Below are positions 6,570 through 14,823 of a stretch of DNA of 64,000 nt, in pieces. Position numbers and translations under genes: made by a program. Origin of the DNA: Oligoflexia bacterium (GTDB lineage Bacteria; Bdellovibrionota; UBA1018); assembly GCA_023701205.1 (NCBI GenBank), contig JAMPXJ010000026.1, positions 1-64,000 of the forward strand, in the 5' to 3' direction. Every line of letters begins with the position of its first letter. Position 1 is the first letter of the stretch. The notes below the pieces were generated by a model. The model worked only from the letters and a program-made list of their open reading frames with translations, did not search any database and had not been told where the DNA came from.

Positions 6570-7847
6570 TCAGCGCCCCACGCAACGGACCGCGAACGCG
6601 TTGCCGCGCGCGTAACCAAACAGGCTCCCGTTGTAGGAGTAGAAGATCCAGGCGTCCGCACGATTTGCCGAGTTCAAGGAGGACGACCACTCATAGCCCA
6701 AGACCGCGGGCTTCATGTCCGGCATCACGAAGCGGATCCCATTGACTTCGGCGATCATGTAATCGTATTTCGTCGGGTTCCTCCAGGCCACAGTAGGTGA
6801 CGAGGTCCGGCTCAGTCCACCCTTGCCGGCCAGATCGATCGCCGCATCCGTCTGCGTGAAGTAGGTCCCGTCATCCTCGAAGCACGCGCTGACCGCCTTG
6901 TTCGCGGGCGCCGTCCCAGTCACCTGGTTGGCCGCGTTGTCGCACACGTTGCTCGGATCATCCTCGGCCGCGGGATTCCCGCTGATGAAGTTACTCCCCG
7001 TGGCCTTGCACCAGCTCAGGCTGGTTGAGAGCAGCGAGCTCCAGAGCAGCCCGGTCCGCTGATCCTGCCAGACCTCCCGGCCTTTGTCGTCGGTGAGGCT
7101 CCCGGTGCGGGTGACGAGCTTCCAGCTCCCCTGCCCCGCGTTCCCCTTGCTCGCGCCATCCCAGCTGGCCTCCGGTCCGATCGTGCCGTGGGCCGCGCAG
7201 TCGGCGATGCGCTCCGAGTTCGTCCCCGAGAGACCGCATTTGCAGGGCAATCCTCCCGCCCCAGTCGCGCCGGAGCCGTCGCAGGCGGCATCCCAGCTCG
7301 CGCGATTCACGTAGGTCACGCTGCCCCCCACATAACCATCGTCGTCTTTGAGGATCCTGGGGACCGCGCGATATCCCGGATCGGCATTCTCATAGGGCAT
7401 GCCCGCTCCGAGAGCGACTTCCTCTTTTTGGGTGAGCTGTTGAGTCGCCGTGTCTCGATGCTGCTGAGAAGCCGTGTGCGCGGCGAAGCTCGCATCGAGG
7501 GTTCCCGCGACCCCGAGAATCGTGCTCCCGAGCGCGATCTGCGCGGCACTCGGAGGATAGTTGCTCGTTGTCCCGTCGTAAAAGCCCGTGCCCGGGAAGC
7601 TCGCGGCGCCGTCAAAGCCTCCGCGGTTGGTCATGACACCCGTGATCTTCGTGCCTGTCGCGTCCCAAGCTTCAAGCCCGTTCAGGATATTGCCGGGTCC
7701 GGCGGGACTTGCGGTCGATCCCTGAAGCAGGATTCCACCCGAACTCGGGGAGGCGAGCAAATTCGAGTTGTCAGTCAAAACCCTAGGTTGGCAGCCTGTG
7801 AGAGCCAGAGCCACGCCAAAAAACAGCAAGGGAAATCTCAGTTGCAT
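6570..7847 (-). CDS. DUF1566 (Lcl C-terminal domain) lipoprotein
   Basis: The 425-residue product has a lipoprotein signal, FFGVALALTGC, with the acylated Cys at residue 19. The C-terminal half carries the DUF1566/Lcl_C signature: a TGLLWSS-type start (RTGLLWSSLLSTSLSW), the WRNPTKYDYMIAE segment, and the ending YEWSSSLNSANRADAWIF ... FAVRCVGR. This domain is widespread in surface lipoproteins of delta-proteobacteria and spirochaetes, with no proven activity. A central Asp/Gly-rich region with pairs of Cys (CDGSGATGAGGLPCKCG) precedes it. The gene is single and convergent with the M48 protease gene. Confidence 0.82.
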   Translation of the reverse strand: MQLRFPLLFFGVALALTGCQPRVLTDNSNLLASPSSGGILLQGSTASPAGPGNILNGLEAWDATGTKITGVMTNRGGFDGAASFPGTGFYDGTTSNYPPSAAQIALGSTILGVAGTLDASFAAHTASQQHRDTATQQLTQKEEVALGAGMPYENADPGYRAVPRILKDDDGYVGGSVTYVNRASWDAACDGSGATGAGGLPCKCGLSGTNSERIADCAAHGTIGPEASWDGASKGNAGQGSWKLVTRTGSLTDDKGREVWQDQRTGLLWSSLLSTSLSWCKATGSNFISGNPAAEDDPSNVCDNAANQVTGTAPANKAVSACFEDDGTYFTQTDAAIDLAGKGGLSRTSSPTVAWRNPTKYDYMIAEVNGIRFVMPDMKPAVLGYEWSSSLNSANRADAWIFYSYNGSLFGYARGNAFAVRCVGR

Positions 7848-8008
7848 ACGTCCTGCCTCGTTGAAAAATTCTCCGGAGTCCCTAGGGAAATAATAACTTA
7901 CCAGACTACCTCACTCAACTATTTTCAATAAAACCTTCCTCCGGCTTAGGCTTTGATTTTATTGAATGATTGCTTTTCAATTCCTGAAACTCACCGAATA
8001 ATCGTTAA

Positions 8009-8800
8009 ATGAGCACGCAAGCTGCCTGGAGCGCCTACCGTCGGCGCAAGCGCCTCCTGACCATCCGCTCCCTGACCCATTACCGCGATCATTTTTACGG
8101 TAAGCGCGATAGCTGGGCCCACCCCGTCCTTCGCTTCCTTCTGGTCTGTTTTTTCAGCGCCGTGCTTCTCGGGCTGCTCTCGAAGCCCCTTCGTTGGCTC
8201 GATCCCATCTCGTCCACGCTCCTGGGCGCTTCGGCGCTGTTTCTCGCGGTTGAGCTTGCGGATGAGCTCTGGTTCCGGATCTACGCGAGTCTGGAGCGGG
8301 CCACAACCACCCTTGGCGCCGCCTTAGCGCTGCTCATGATCGCGGGGGTGCTTGCGATCGGGCTCTTTCCGGATGCGATGATGCCTGCACTCCACGGCCT
8401 AAGCGAGGATGTCTCGAGCCGCTTTGAGGCCTGGCGCGACGAGAAGAACGCGAAGCTCGGGCGGATCCGGAAGACTCCGAAAATATCGAAAGACCCTATC
8501 GCGCTTCGCGGGAAAAACTGGGTCCTCTCCGCGGATGATACCCACCAGAGGGCTTCGGGTTTCGTCGAGGCCGAGCGCGAATGTGAGGCCATGGGCGCGG
8601 GCTGGGGTCTGCCAAAGCTCGAAGACCTTTCCCGGCTCGAGCCGCGCCCGCCGCTCACCCAGCCGCTTCGGATCTGGCTGCAGGACGGATCCGGAACCCA
8701 GCTCGGTCCCACGCCGGAGCTCACCGGCAGGGAGATCTTTTCGGCAAAGCCCCAGGAGGCCATGGCATTCCTTTGCTTCAGAAAAGGTGAGAACGAATGA
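8009..8800 (+). CDS. Membrane protein with C-terminal DUF1566-like soluble segment
   Basis: The 263-residue product has a basic cytoplasmic N-terminus (SAYRRRKRLLTIRS), about three hydrophobic segments between residues 40 and 130, then an exported C-terminal domain. That domain (NWVLSADDTHQRASGFVEAE ... GWGLPKLEDLSRL ... IWLQDGSG ... AMAFLCFRKGENE) loosely matches the compact FGE/Lcl-type fold of the neighbouring lipoprotein at 6570-7847. The next gene overlaps its stop by four bases, so the two are co-translated. Function is unknown. Confidence 0.65.
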   Translation: MSTQAAWSAYRRRKRLLTIRSLTHYRDHFYGKRDSWAHPVLRFLLVCFFSAVLLGLLSKPLRWLDPISSTLLGASALFLAVELADELWFRIYASLERATTTLGAALALLMIAGVLAIGLFPDAMMPALHGLSEDVSSRFEAWRDEKNAKLGRIRKTPKISKDPIALRGKNWVLSADDTHQRASGFVEAERECEAMGAGWGLPKLEDLSRLEPRPPLTQPLRIWLQDGSGTQLGPTPELTGREIFSAKPQEAMAFLCFRKGENE

Positions 8801-9174
8801 GCAACCTCGAGAACCTTTCCGATCAGGAGCTCCTGGAGCTTGAAGACCGCCTGCTCCTGCTCGACGAGGTCCCGAGCGGCGTCTACATTCAGGAGCGCCG
8901 CTGGAAAGGCGGCAGACCCCTGATCTTTCTCCTGACGATCCCACTATGGGTCCTGCTCCTCAAGGGCATCGCGGCTCTGAACCTCAATCCCCGGCGCGAG
9001 AGCAACCCGCTTCTGATCATCCCGTATCTGGGCTCGCTTTTCGTCGCGATGCTCCTGGCGATGTGGATCTGGAAACTCATCGGCCTGCGCGCGCGCACCG
9101 CGCTCCGGGCAATGCTGCATTACTGGCCCGTGACGCTGTACCTCGGGCTCAGCCTGCTTCGTTTCGTCCGCTGA
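8797..9174 (+). CDS. Small membrane protein of unknown function
   Basis: The 125-residue protein starts with an acidic amphipathic region (LSDQELLELEDRLLLLDEV) and has three hydrophobic segments (residues 44-62, 72-92 and about 105-120). Its ATG overlaps the preceding stop (ATGA), so it forms a two-gene operon with the membrane protein at 8009. It converges on the potassium channel gene with an eight-base gap. No family is recognised. Confidence 0.65.
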   Translation: MSNLENLSDQELLELEDRLLLLDEVPSGVYIQERRWKGGRPLIFLLTIPLWVLLLKGIAALNLNPRRESNPLLIIPYLGSLFVAMLLAMWIWKLIGLRARTALRAMLHYWPVTLYLGLSLLRFVR

Positions 9175-9182
9175 GCGGCGCC

Positions 9183-10439
9183 TCAAGCCGCTTTCCCGGA
9201 ACGACGGCCCCCGGCCAGCTCCTCGAGATGCGCGCGGAACTTCGGATAGGAGACGATCACGCGCTCAAACGCATCCTTGGGCAAGGTGTAGACATGGCAG
9301 AAGCTCTCCGCACGCGCGGTGGCGTTGCGGGGCTTGTCCGAGACAAGCGCCATCTCGCCGAAGCACGCCCCGTCTTCCAGGCGCGCGATCAGGTCGTTGC
9401 CGGCGCCGAGGATCTCCACCTTGCCGTTATGGATGAAATAGAGCGCATCGCCCGTATCCCCGTGACGGAAGATCTTCTCCCCCGGAGAGAAGATCCGCGG
9501 CTTGAGCTCGTTCATCAGCTCCTCGAGCAGCTCGCGTTCCGCGGTCCTGAAAAGCGCGACCTTTTCGAGCATCGAATGATTGATGAAGAAATAGAGCTCC
9601 GACTGCATCTTGGCCGGCAGATCTTGCAGGAGCGACTGGTCCTGATAACCGCGATGATTTTTCCAGAGATAATGGTAATAGGTCCGCACCTTCGAGCGCA
9701 GCTCCTGGGGAATGCGATTCGAGCGCATGAACGTTTCCACGCGATCGAGGTTGTCCATGTGATGCTCGCGCGCGGCGTCCATCCGGCTCAGCAGGCTCGC
9801 CACGTTGCTCAGCACGAAGCCGAAGACCCCCACTCCCAGGACCTGCACGCCGCTGGCAAAGAGCATCTGCGCGGGCGTCTTGGCCGAGATGTCGCCGTAA
9901 CCCACCGTCGTCAGCGTGGTGAAGGACCAGTAGATCGCCTTGACGTACTCCAGGAAGTGATCGGGATCGGGCCCCGCCGTGCCGCTCCCGAGCGCGATCC
10001 ACGCGCATGCGACCAGATGAACGAGAAGCGGCATCGTGAGCCCGATCGGCACGAGCCGATAGACCACCGGCGGCAGCGAGTCGAACTCATCCAAAAAAGC
10101 CTTGATCCGCCAGATGTGGCGGATCGTCAGCAGATTCAAGAGCAGTAGCGAGCGATGCTGCGTCTGGAAGATCAGCACCTCGAGCAGCGACAACGGCAGC
10201 AGGCAAACCGCGTCGGCCAGGAGGCCTGGCGACAGCCAGTCGCGCGGCCGTCTCCAGGAGCGATCCTTCTCATTGAAAAAAAGATAGATATTCACTGCTG
10301 AAGCCACGGAGATCAGCAGATCCATCACGACGTCGATCGGCAGCGGAATCCGGAACTGGATCAAGCGCAGCGGCAGCCAGAACCCCACCAGAAGGGCCGC
10401 TCCGATTGACACAATGCGCAACCACTGAGTCTTCGACAT
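9183..10439 (-). CDS. Cyclic-nucleotide-binding potassium channel
   Basis: The 418-residue product has about six membrane segments. A pore loop carries the K+ selectivity filter TTVGYGD at residues 177-183, and a C-linker follows. A cyclic nucleotide-binding domain occupies about residues 285-400; its phosphate-binding cassette reads FGEMALVSDKPRNATARAE, with the conserved Gly-Glu and Arg. This matches prokaryotic CNG-type channels such as MlotiK1. The S4 region (TIRHIWRIKAFL) has few Arg, so voltage sensing is probably weak. It acts in the inner membrane and is presumably gated by cAMP or cGMP. A protein with a cyclase-like domain is encoded 2 kb to the right. Confidence 0.92.
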   Translation of the reverse strand: MSKTQWLRIVSIGAALLVGFWLPLRLIQFRIPLPIDVVMDLLISVASAVNIYLFFNEKDRSWRRPRDWLSPGLLADAVCLLPLSLLEVLIFQTQHRSLLLLNLLTIRHIWRIKAFLDEFDSLPPVVYRLVPIGLTMPLLVHLVACAWIALGSGTAGPDPDHFLEYVKAIYWSFTTLTTVGYGDISAKTPAQMLFASGVQVLGVGVFGFVLSNVASLLSRMDAAREHHMDNLDRVETFMRSNRIPQELRSKVRTYYHYLWKNHRGYQDQSLLQDLPAKMQSELYFFINHSMLEKVALFRTAERELLEELMNELKPRIFSPGEKIFRHGDTGDALYFIHNGKVEILGAGNDLIARLEDGACFGEMALVSDKPRNATARAESFCHVYTLPKDAFERVIVSYPKFRAHLEELAGGRRSGKAA

Positions 10440-10544
10440 ACTCCCTTATCGACCCGGGAGCCGCGGTACTTAACTCCTGAAGGTCGGGCACGAGGTTACG
10501 CGGCTTGGGCGGTAGGATGAACAGTTTCTAGACGGAAACTTTGG

Positions 10545-10584
10545 ACAAAAATGAAACCCGATCTGGCAGCACTCCTGACCGGGC
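10545..10584 (-). terminator. Probable intrinsic terminator of the 10608-11102 gene
   Basis: On the minus strand, CCCGGTC (10583-10577) pairs with GATCGGG (10563-10557, one G-U pair) around a 13-base loop, followed by TTTCATTTTT. It lies 25 bases after the stop of the upstream minus-strand gene. Confidence 0.5.
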
Positions 10585-10607
10585 TTTGGGAGGTTATCTA
10601 GTGCTTT

Positions 10608-11102
10608 TCAGCCATAATCAGGTGACCCGATGATGTAGCTATCTCCGTCAGGCTTTATCCATATAACGACGCTCAGTTTGCAGCCGGCATCACACAGTGA
10701 AGCCCTATAGTGATAAGCTTTGAAGCCCTGTTGTTCCATCTTCAAAGTACTGCAAATCGATTCAGGAGCCCATGCTTTCGCTATCGATCTTGCACATCGA
10801 TAGGACAAACGTAGCTCGCTAGGAAGCACAGGAAGCCTCGATGCAAGGACCGCCGCTTCCTTTGGTTCTAAGTAAAAATGGGCGATCCAGTCATTTGAGT
10901 CTAAATCATAGGTTTCTTGGTATCGAGAAACCTTTGTGACCGATCCCTTGAACTGCGACCAGGGGTACTGAGTTTCGACGAGCTCAGCCATTGGTAACTC
11001 GTCATAAGACCTGTCAGAAACGTCGCCAAAATATATTTTGCCGATCCCATAGATCGTTCCTGCAAAAGAAAGGGCAATAAGAACACCGACACTCTTCTTC
11101 AT
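10608..11102 (-). CDS. Membrane-anchored unknown protein, AT-richer than neighbours
   Basis: The 164-residue product begins MKKSVGVLIALSFAGTIYG, a signal or membrane anchor, followed by a soluble domain with five Cys (YRCARSIA, SICSTLKM, ASLCDAGCKL), probably periplasmic and disulphide-bonded. The ATG at 11102 places the signal at the N-terminus; an in-frame start six codons upstream is possible. Codon use and base composition (about 46 percent GC by eye) differ from the surrounding genes, which hints at recent acquisition. No family is recognised. Confidence 0.6.
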   Translation of the reverse strand: MKKSVGVLIALSFAGTIYGIGKIYFGDVSDRSYDELPMAELVETQYPWSQFKGSVTKVSRYQETYDLDSNDWIAHFYLEPKEAAVLASRLPVLPSELRLSYRCARSIAKAWAPESICSTLKMEQQGFKAYHYRASLCDAGCKLSVVIWIKPDGDSYIIGSPDYG

Positions 11103-11269
11103 TGAAATCAGCGATAACAAATTTTCGACGGCCGGTCACGAACACAACAGTACCCCACCATTATCACCCCAGTAAAACAGCGCCATCCACTCTTTGCGGC
11201 GGTTGACATTCTGGCCGGAAATACTGGAGCTTGATTGCCAAAGGAAAGCGCCCGAAGGGCGAAGGCCCC

Positions 11270-11587
11270 CTAGCCTGAATTTTTGGAGCGGGCACGGCAA
11301 AGCTTGTAAAGACTCGCTCCCAGGTGATCGGCCAGCGCCACGAGCTGGAGCTCCCGCGTGGGCGACAGATCCAAGGCCGCCTGACACTCGCGGAGGCTGC
11401 CCATCGCGATGAAGTAAAACCGCTGCTGATCCCGAGCGGAGCTCTTGCCTGAGCCCTCAGCCAAATTCAGAGCCACCGAGGAAGAGGCCCGAAGCAGCTG
11501 AGTCTTGAGATAGCCGGGCATCTTGGCTGCGCGGCAGGCGCCATGAAACTGGACAGCCAGATTGTAAGTGCGAAACTGGGAAAGCAT
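11270..11587 (-). CDS. Four-helix bundle protein, S23/IVP family
   Basis: The 105-residue product matches the S23-type four-helix bundle family, first known from intervening sequences in 23S rRNA genes and related to the Avd accessory proteins of diversity-generating retroelements. Recognisable elements are YNLAVQFHGACRAA, LLRASSSVALNLAEGSGKSS, the RFYFIAMGSLRECQAALDLS helix and the final LGASLYKLCRA. The start is the ATG at 11587, with AAGGAGGA nine bases upstream. That ribosome-binding site is buried in the long hairpin at 11596-11657. No 23S rRNA or reverse transcriptase gene is nearby, so this is a free-standing copy; its function is unknown. Confidence 0.85.
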   Translation of the reverse strand: MLSQFRTYNLAVQFHGACRAAKMPGYLKTQLLRASSSVALNLAEGSGKSSARDQQRFYFIAMGSLRECQAALDLSPTRELQLVALADHLGASLYKLCRARSKNSG

Positions 11588-11595
11588 GGAACGAG

Positions 11596-11657
11596 TCCTC
11601 CTTCTGGGATTTTGTTGGTCCCCACAAAAAGTGGGACCACAAAATCCCGAAGGAGGA
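11596..11657 (-). promoter_or_regulatory. Long hairpin sequestering the ribosome-binding site of the four-helix bundle gene
   Basis: Arms 11596-11625 and 11631-11657 pair over about 27 bases with only three single-base bulges around an AAAAA (TTTTT in the transcript) loop. In the mRNA sense the 3' arm ends in GAAGGAGGA, which is the Shine-Dalgarno of the gene starting at 11587. Folding would hide it, and the stem is far stronger than a typical attenuator. There is no U-tract after the stem. Confidence 0.75.
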
Positions 11658-11806
11658 ACTCCAGAGCTCTCTCACCTTCGATCGCCGTCCATGCTGAGTT
11701 ATCCGCTAGCCGGAATCCTGATCAGCCAACCGCAACCAGCCAACAGAACACAGCAAACAGATTCCAAAAATTCTCGCCCAGCAATTATCCTAGGCGCCCG
11801 AACGTC

Positions 11807-12238
11807 TCAGCCCTTCTTCTTCCCCGTCTTCCGAACCGCCTTCCGAGCCGGTTTCGCCGCAGCCTTTTTCGGAGCCTTGGCCCGCGAGGATTTGGCGACG
11901 AGCTTTCCGCCCGTCAGCTCGTTCCAGGCCTTCAGATCCGCCTTGCTGATCTTCGAAAGTTTTTTCTGGGTCTTTTCCGACCAGCTGTCCTCGCTCTCGA
12001 CCAGGAGAATCTCAGCGGTCTTCGAATTGAAAACCAGCGACTCCTCACCCATCGGGGATTTCAGGAAGAACCAGTTCCGGGCGCCCGGGAGCTTCGGGCT
12101 GATGTAAAGATCGCTCGCGGGCGACATCTCGAAGCCCAGGATCGCCGTCGGATTGAAGCCGAAGGACTGATAAGCCGCGCGCGCGGCGGCCTCGAAGATC
12201 GTGTTCACCTTTTCCTGCGTAAAGTCTTGTTTTGCCAT
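11807..12238 (-). CDS. Unknown cytoplasmic protein with Lys/Ala-rich tail
   Basis: The 143-residue product has a globular N-terminal 105 residues (KVNTIFEAAARAAYQSFG, ARNWFFLKSPMGEESLVF, EILLVESEDSWSEKTQKKL). A histone H1- or AlgP-like basic tail of repeated AKKA/PARK units (KAPKKAAAKPARKAVRKTGK) follows, and would bind nucleic acid or polyanions. The start ATG at 12238 has no strong ribosome-binding site. The gene diverges from the cyclase-like gene at 12307 with a 68-base gap. The family is not recognised. Confidence 0.7.
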   Translation of the reverse strand: MAKQDFTQEKVNTIFEAAARAAYQSFGFNPTAILGFEMSPASDLYISPKLPGARNWFFLKSPMGEESLVFNSKTAEILLVESEDSWSEKTQKKLSKISKADLKAWNELTGGKLVAKSSRAKAPKKAAAKPARKAVRKTGKKKG

Positions 12239-12306
12239 ACCGGGTACTTAAACCATTCAGGCCCATTTCTCAAGCATCCCGGGGAGACGCCGATAAGCCA
12301 TTTTGA

Positions 12307-14259
12307 ATGGTAGCGGCCTTCGCCAAGCGGTTGAAAAACTCCTATCGCCTGCTCGATCGCGATGCCCGGGAGCGCCGGGAACGCGACGAAGCCAACAAAT
12401 ACAACCGGCGCGCGGTGCTGGGCCTTTGCGCGCTGATCCTCGCGGCGGTCCTCTACGGAGTCCTGCGGCTGCTCTCGCCTCCCGAGGACCTCGGCCCTTA
12501 CGTTCGCGCCCTCCCGGTGGAGTTCACGCTCATCGAAGGCGGCCACGTGCTTTTCGATCCCGCGACGCGACCTTCGGAGCTCGGCTCGGGTGAGAAACTC
12601 CCCATCCGGCTTCCCGAGCGGAACCTCCAGCGCCTGCCAGGCTTCGCCCGCGACCGCATCTGGTATGAGTTCGGGATCACGATCCCAGAACCGCGCTTCC
12701 GCGAGCTCCACGGGCGCGCGGGCCTGCTGATCCCGCGCATCTGGGGGCACTCTGAAGTCTATATCGATGGCCAGCTGATCGATTACGGAAAAGATTTGCG
12801 GCCCATCCTCGCCCTGCCCGCAAGAGCCGCTCGCGTCCAGATCCGCCTCGGAGCGGACGAAAGCGTCAAGTTCGGGATCCGCGCCACCTATCCCCTCGTC
12901 GCCGGCGAAATCGACCGCCTGCGCGAGCTCTCCCGGAGCGTCGACGAGCAGATGGCCTTGCCTGCGAAGATCCAGCTCGCGCAGCTCATCATCATCGCGC
13001 TATTTGGCGTTCTTTTTCTCACCCTGCCGGGCAAGCCCGAGCTGTGGACGTTCATGCTGTTCTTCGTGGCGAACTTCGCCTACGGGCATCTTTATCGCGG
13101 GACTCTCGAGAATCGCCTGCTCTTCGGCTCCGCTTTCGAGCAGAGCCTTTGGACGGCGGGCGCGGACTTCCTGCGAAGCCTGCTGCTCTTCCGCTTCGTC
13201 CTGGAGTTCTTCCGGCTTTCCAAAGCCCGCGCGGCGAAGCTTTTCTGGCCCGTCACGCTCGGGGCGCTGCTCGCGCTCCCGGCGCTATGGCTGGTGCTTA
13301 GGCGCGTCTCGGGGGCGGACCCCTGGGTCCTGACTCATGTGGCGCTCCAGGCTTACTTCATGATCGCCACCCTGGGTGCCGCGCTCTGGAGCTGGTCGTA
13401 TCTCGCGCTTCATCTGCGGAGTCCCGCGCGCGCGGCGATGGGCTTTGTCGTCCTGGCCGGAATCGCTTACACCTTCGGGGCCAACCTCCTTGACTTCTGG
13501 TCCTCCACCGAGCGACTCACGGGCGAGTACCGCAATCACCTGCTCACCTACTTCGTGATGGCCGGTATCGTGGCCATCGAGTTCGCGCGGACCGAAAAAG
13601 ACAAGACCGAGCTTGCGCACAACCTCTCGCGCGAGCAGCGCGAGAAGTTCCTCCGCCGCCTCGGCAACGATCACGGCGCGCATCACGGATTCGTGCTCCT
13701 GGTCGACGCCATCGGCTTCTCCGGTGCGCAGGAGCGGATCGCACCCGAGGATCAGGGCCGTTTCTCGGATCTCGTGAATCGCCGCCTACTCGCGGTGGCG
13801 GCCCGGCTCCCGCGCGCAAGCGTCCTCAACGGGACCGGGGACGGCTTTTATTTCGCCTGGGAGACCCCGTTCAGCGGGGACGCGCTCTCGCAGGCGCTCA
13901 GCGTGGCGAGAGACGTGCTTCAGGCCGAGGTCGCCTTGGGCGAGGTGAAGCTCCGCTTCCGCTGCGCCTTGGGCTATGGGTCTTATTACGTGGGAATGAC
14001 GAAAGCGGGTTCGCTCGCGCGCGATTACGCCGCGGGCCGGCTGCTCACGCAGCTGGCGCGAATCATCGGCTCGCGTGAAAGGGAAAGCAATCTCCGGGTG
14101 CTTTCGGAAGGTGCTGCAGGTGAATCACTGATGAAACTGGGTTCGAGCGTGTCGTTCTTGGAAGGCAAGCACGGGATGCGCTACGGCTTCATCGAGATCA
14201 GCGATCCTGCCCTGCCCTCGTCGAACGAGGACTCCCTGCCGGCGGAATCCGCGGCTTAA
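12307..14259 (+). CDS. 7TM-DISM-like membrane sensor with diverged class III cyclase domain
   Basis: The 650-residue protein has one N-terminal membrane segment (residues 36-56). A roughly 170-residue exported domain of jelly-roll type follows (LLIPRIWGHSEVYIDGQLI is characteristic of 7TMR-DISMED2 domains), then about seven membrane segments and a cytoplasmic domain from about residue 455. That last domain resembles class III nucleotidyl cyclases: LLVDAIGFSG places a metal Asp at 467, and LNGTGDGFYF places the second Asp at 512. LGYGSYYVG and AAGRL match later motifs. The substrate Lys position is Asn508 and the catalytic Asn appears replaced by Asp, so activity is doubtful or altered. A cyclic-nucleotide-gated channel gene lies nearby. 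Confidence 0.72.
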   Translation: MVAAFAKRLKNSYRLLDRDARERRERDEANKYNRRAVLGLCALILAAVLYGVLRLLSPPEDLGPYVRALPVEFTLIEGGHVLFDPATRPSELGSGEKLPIRLPERNLQRLPGFARDRIWYEFGITIPEPRFRELHGRAGLLIPRIWGHSEVYIDGQLIDYGKDLRPILALPARAARVQIRLGADESVKFGIRATYPLVAGEIDRLRELSRSVDEQMALPAKIQLAQLIIIALFGVLFLTLPGKPELWTFMLFFVANFAYGHLYRGTLENRLLFGSAFEQSLWTAGADFLRSLLLFRFVLEFFRLSKARAAKLFWPVTLGALLALPALWLVLRRVSGADPWVLTHVALQAYFMIATLGAALWSWSYLALHLRSPARAAMGFVVLAGIAYTFGANLLDFWSSTERLTGEYRNHLLTYFVMAGIVAIEFARTEKDKTELAHNLSREQREKFLRRLGNDHGAHHGFVLLVDAIGFSGAQERIAPEDQGRFSDLVNRRLLAVAARLPRASVLNGTGDGFYFAWETPFSGDALSQALSVARDVLQAEVALGEVKLRFRCALGYGSYYVGMTKAGSLARDYAAGRLLTQLARIIGSRERESNLRVLSEGAAGESLMKLGSSVSFLEGKHGMRYGFIEISDPALPSSNEDSLPAESAA

Positions 14260-14375
14260 CAGTCGCTGGAACCGCAGGCGTAAGCGGAGTTGGTGCGAAT
14301 CTCGATTTTCACGTCGAGGGTGGAAGCGGCGGCGAAAATGGCGGCGACGAGAACGAATACGATGGCTTTTTTCAT
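14256..14375 (-). CDS. Tiny exported peptide with C-terminal Cys pair
   Basis: The 39-codon gene begins at ATG 14375 with GGAG five bases upstream. It encodes MKKAIVFVLVAAIFAAA, a standard short signal or membrane segment, then a 22-residue tail ending in YACGSSDC. It converges on the cyclase-like gene, and the two stop codons overlap. The composition and start context are those of a real gene despite its size. It could be a secreted peptide signal, a small membrane peptide or a precursor; nothing nearby identifies a processing partner. Confidence 0.5.
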   Translation of the reverse strand: MKKAIVFVLVAAIFAAASTLDVKIEIRTNSAYACGSSDC

Positions 14376-14823
14376 AAGAGCTCCGAAATTTCCGCTGCCG
14401 ATCGATGCGCCCGCATCCGTCGTCAGCTCGTGTGGGTTATGCCGATAAGTATTGCGCGAAGCATGCCAGGGCGCCTGCTTTCCCGACCCTGAAAACCGCA
14501 GGAACCATCGCCCCTTGGCGAGAACCTCCGCCCGCGCTGAAAACCGCCACGCCAGGCGAGCTGTCAAACTTCTAGACAGCCCCAAACGCACCGCCTCCGG
14601 AGCAAACCCGGAGACCCGCACCAGAAGCCCGAACCCAAGGCCGTCACCCCAGCAACAGGGGCTGCAGAATCCTTAAACACCCTCCCAGACCACCCTTGCG
14701 ATGTGACAAGTCAGAGCGGGATTCCAGCTAACGGGAAAAAGGGCTTGCGCGGTCCAGGATGGACAAGAGCGAGAGGGCAGGATGCCCGATGCCCTGTTCC
14801 GTTAGCTGGAATCCCACTCTGCC
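14376..14823. other. Gene-free interval with an inverted-repeat element
   Basis: No natural coding frame is seen in 448 bases. The left part is C-rich with a GCTGTC...GACAGC hairpin at 14560-14580. The right part is taken up by the inverted repeat at 14712-14821. Confidence 0.4.
14712..14821. repeat. Inverted repeat with 23-base arms next to yebC
   Basis: The left arm 14712-14734 (CAGAGCGGGATTCCAGCTAA, then CGG) and right arm 14799-14821 are reverse complements with one internal mismatch. The 64-base spacer has its own AGGGCA...TGCCCT hairpin (14774-14795). The right arm ends just before the yebC stop codon. Size and architecture parallel the 3491-3607 element, and both spacers contain CATCCTG-CC motifs when read in one orientation. 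It could serve as a transcription terminator or be a miniature mobile element. Confidence 0.7.

Noticed and set aside
11596..11657. Reading the long hairpin as an intrinsic terminator
   Set aside because: Neither side carries an adjacent T-tract; its overlap with the ribosome-binding site fits a translation control role better.
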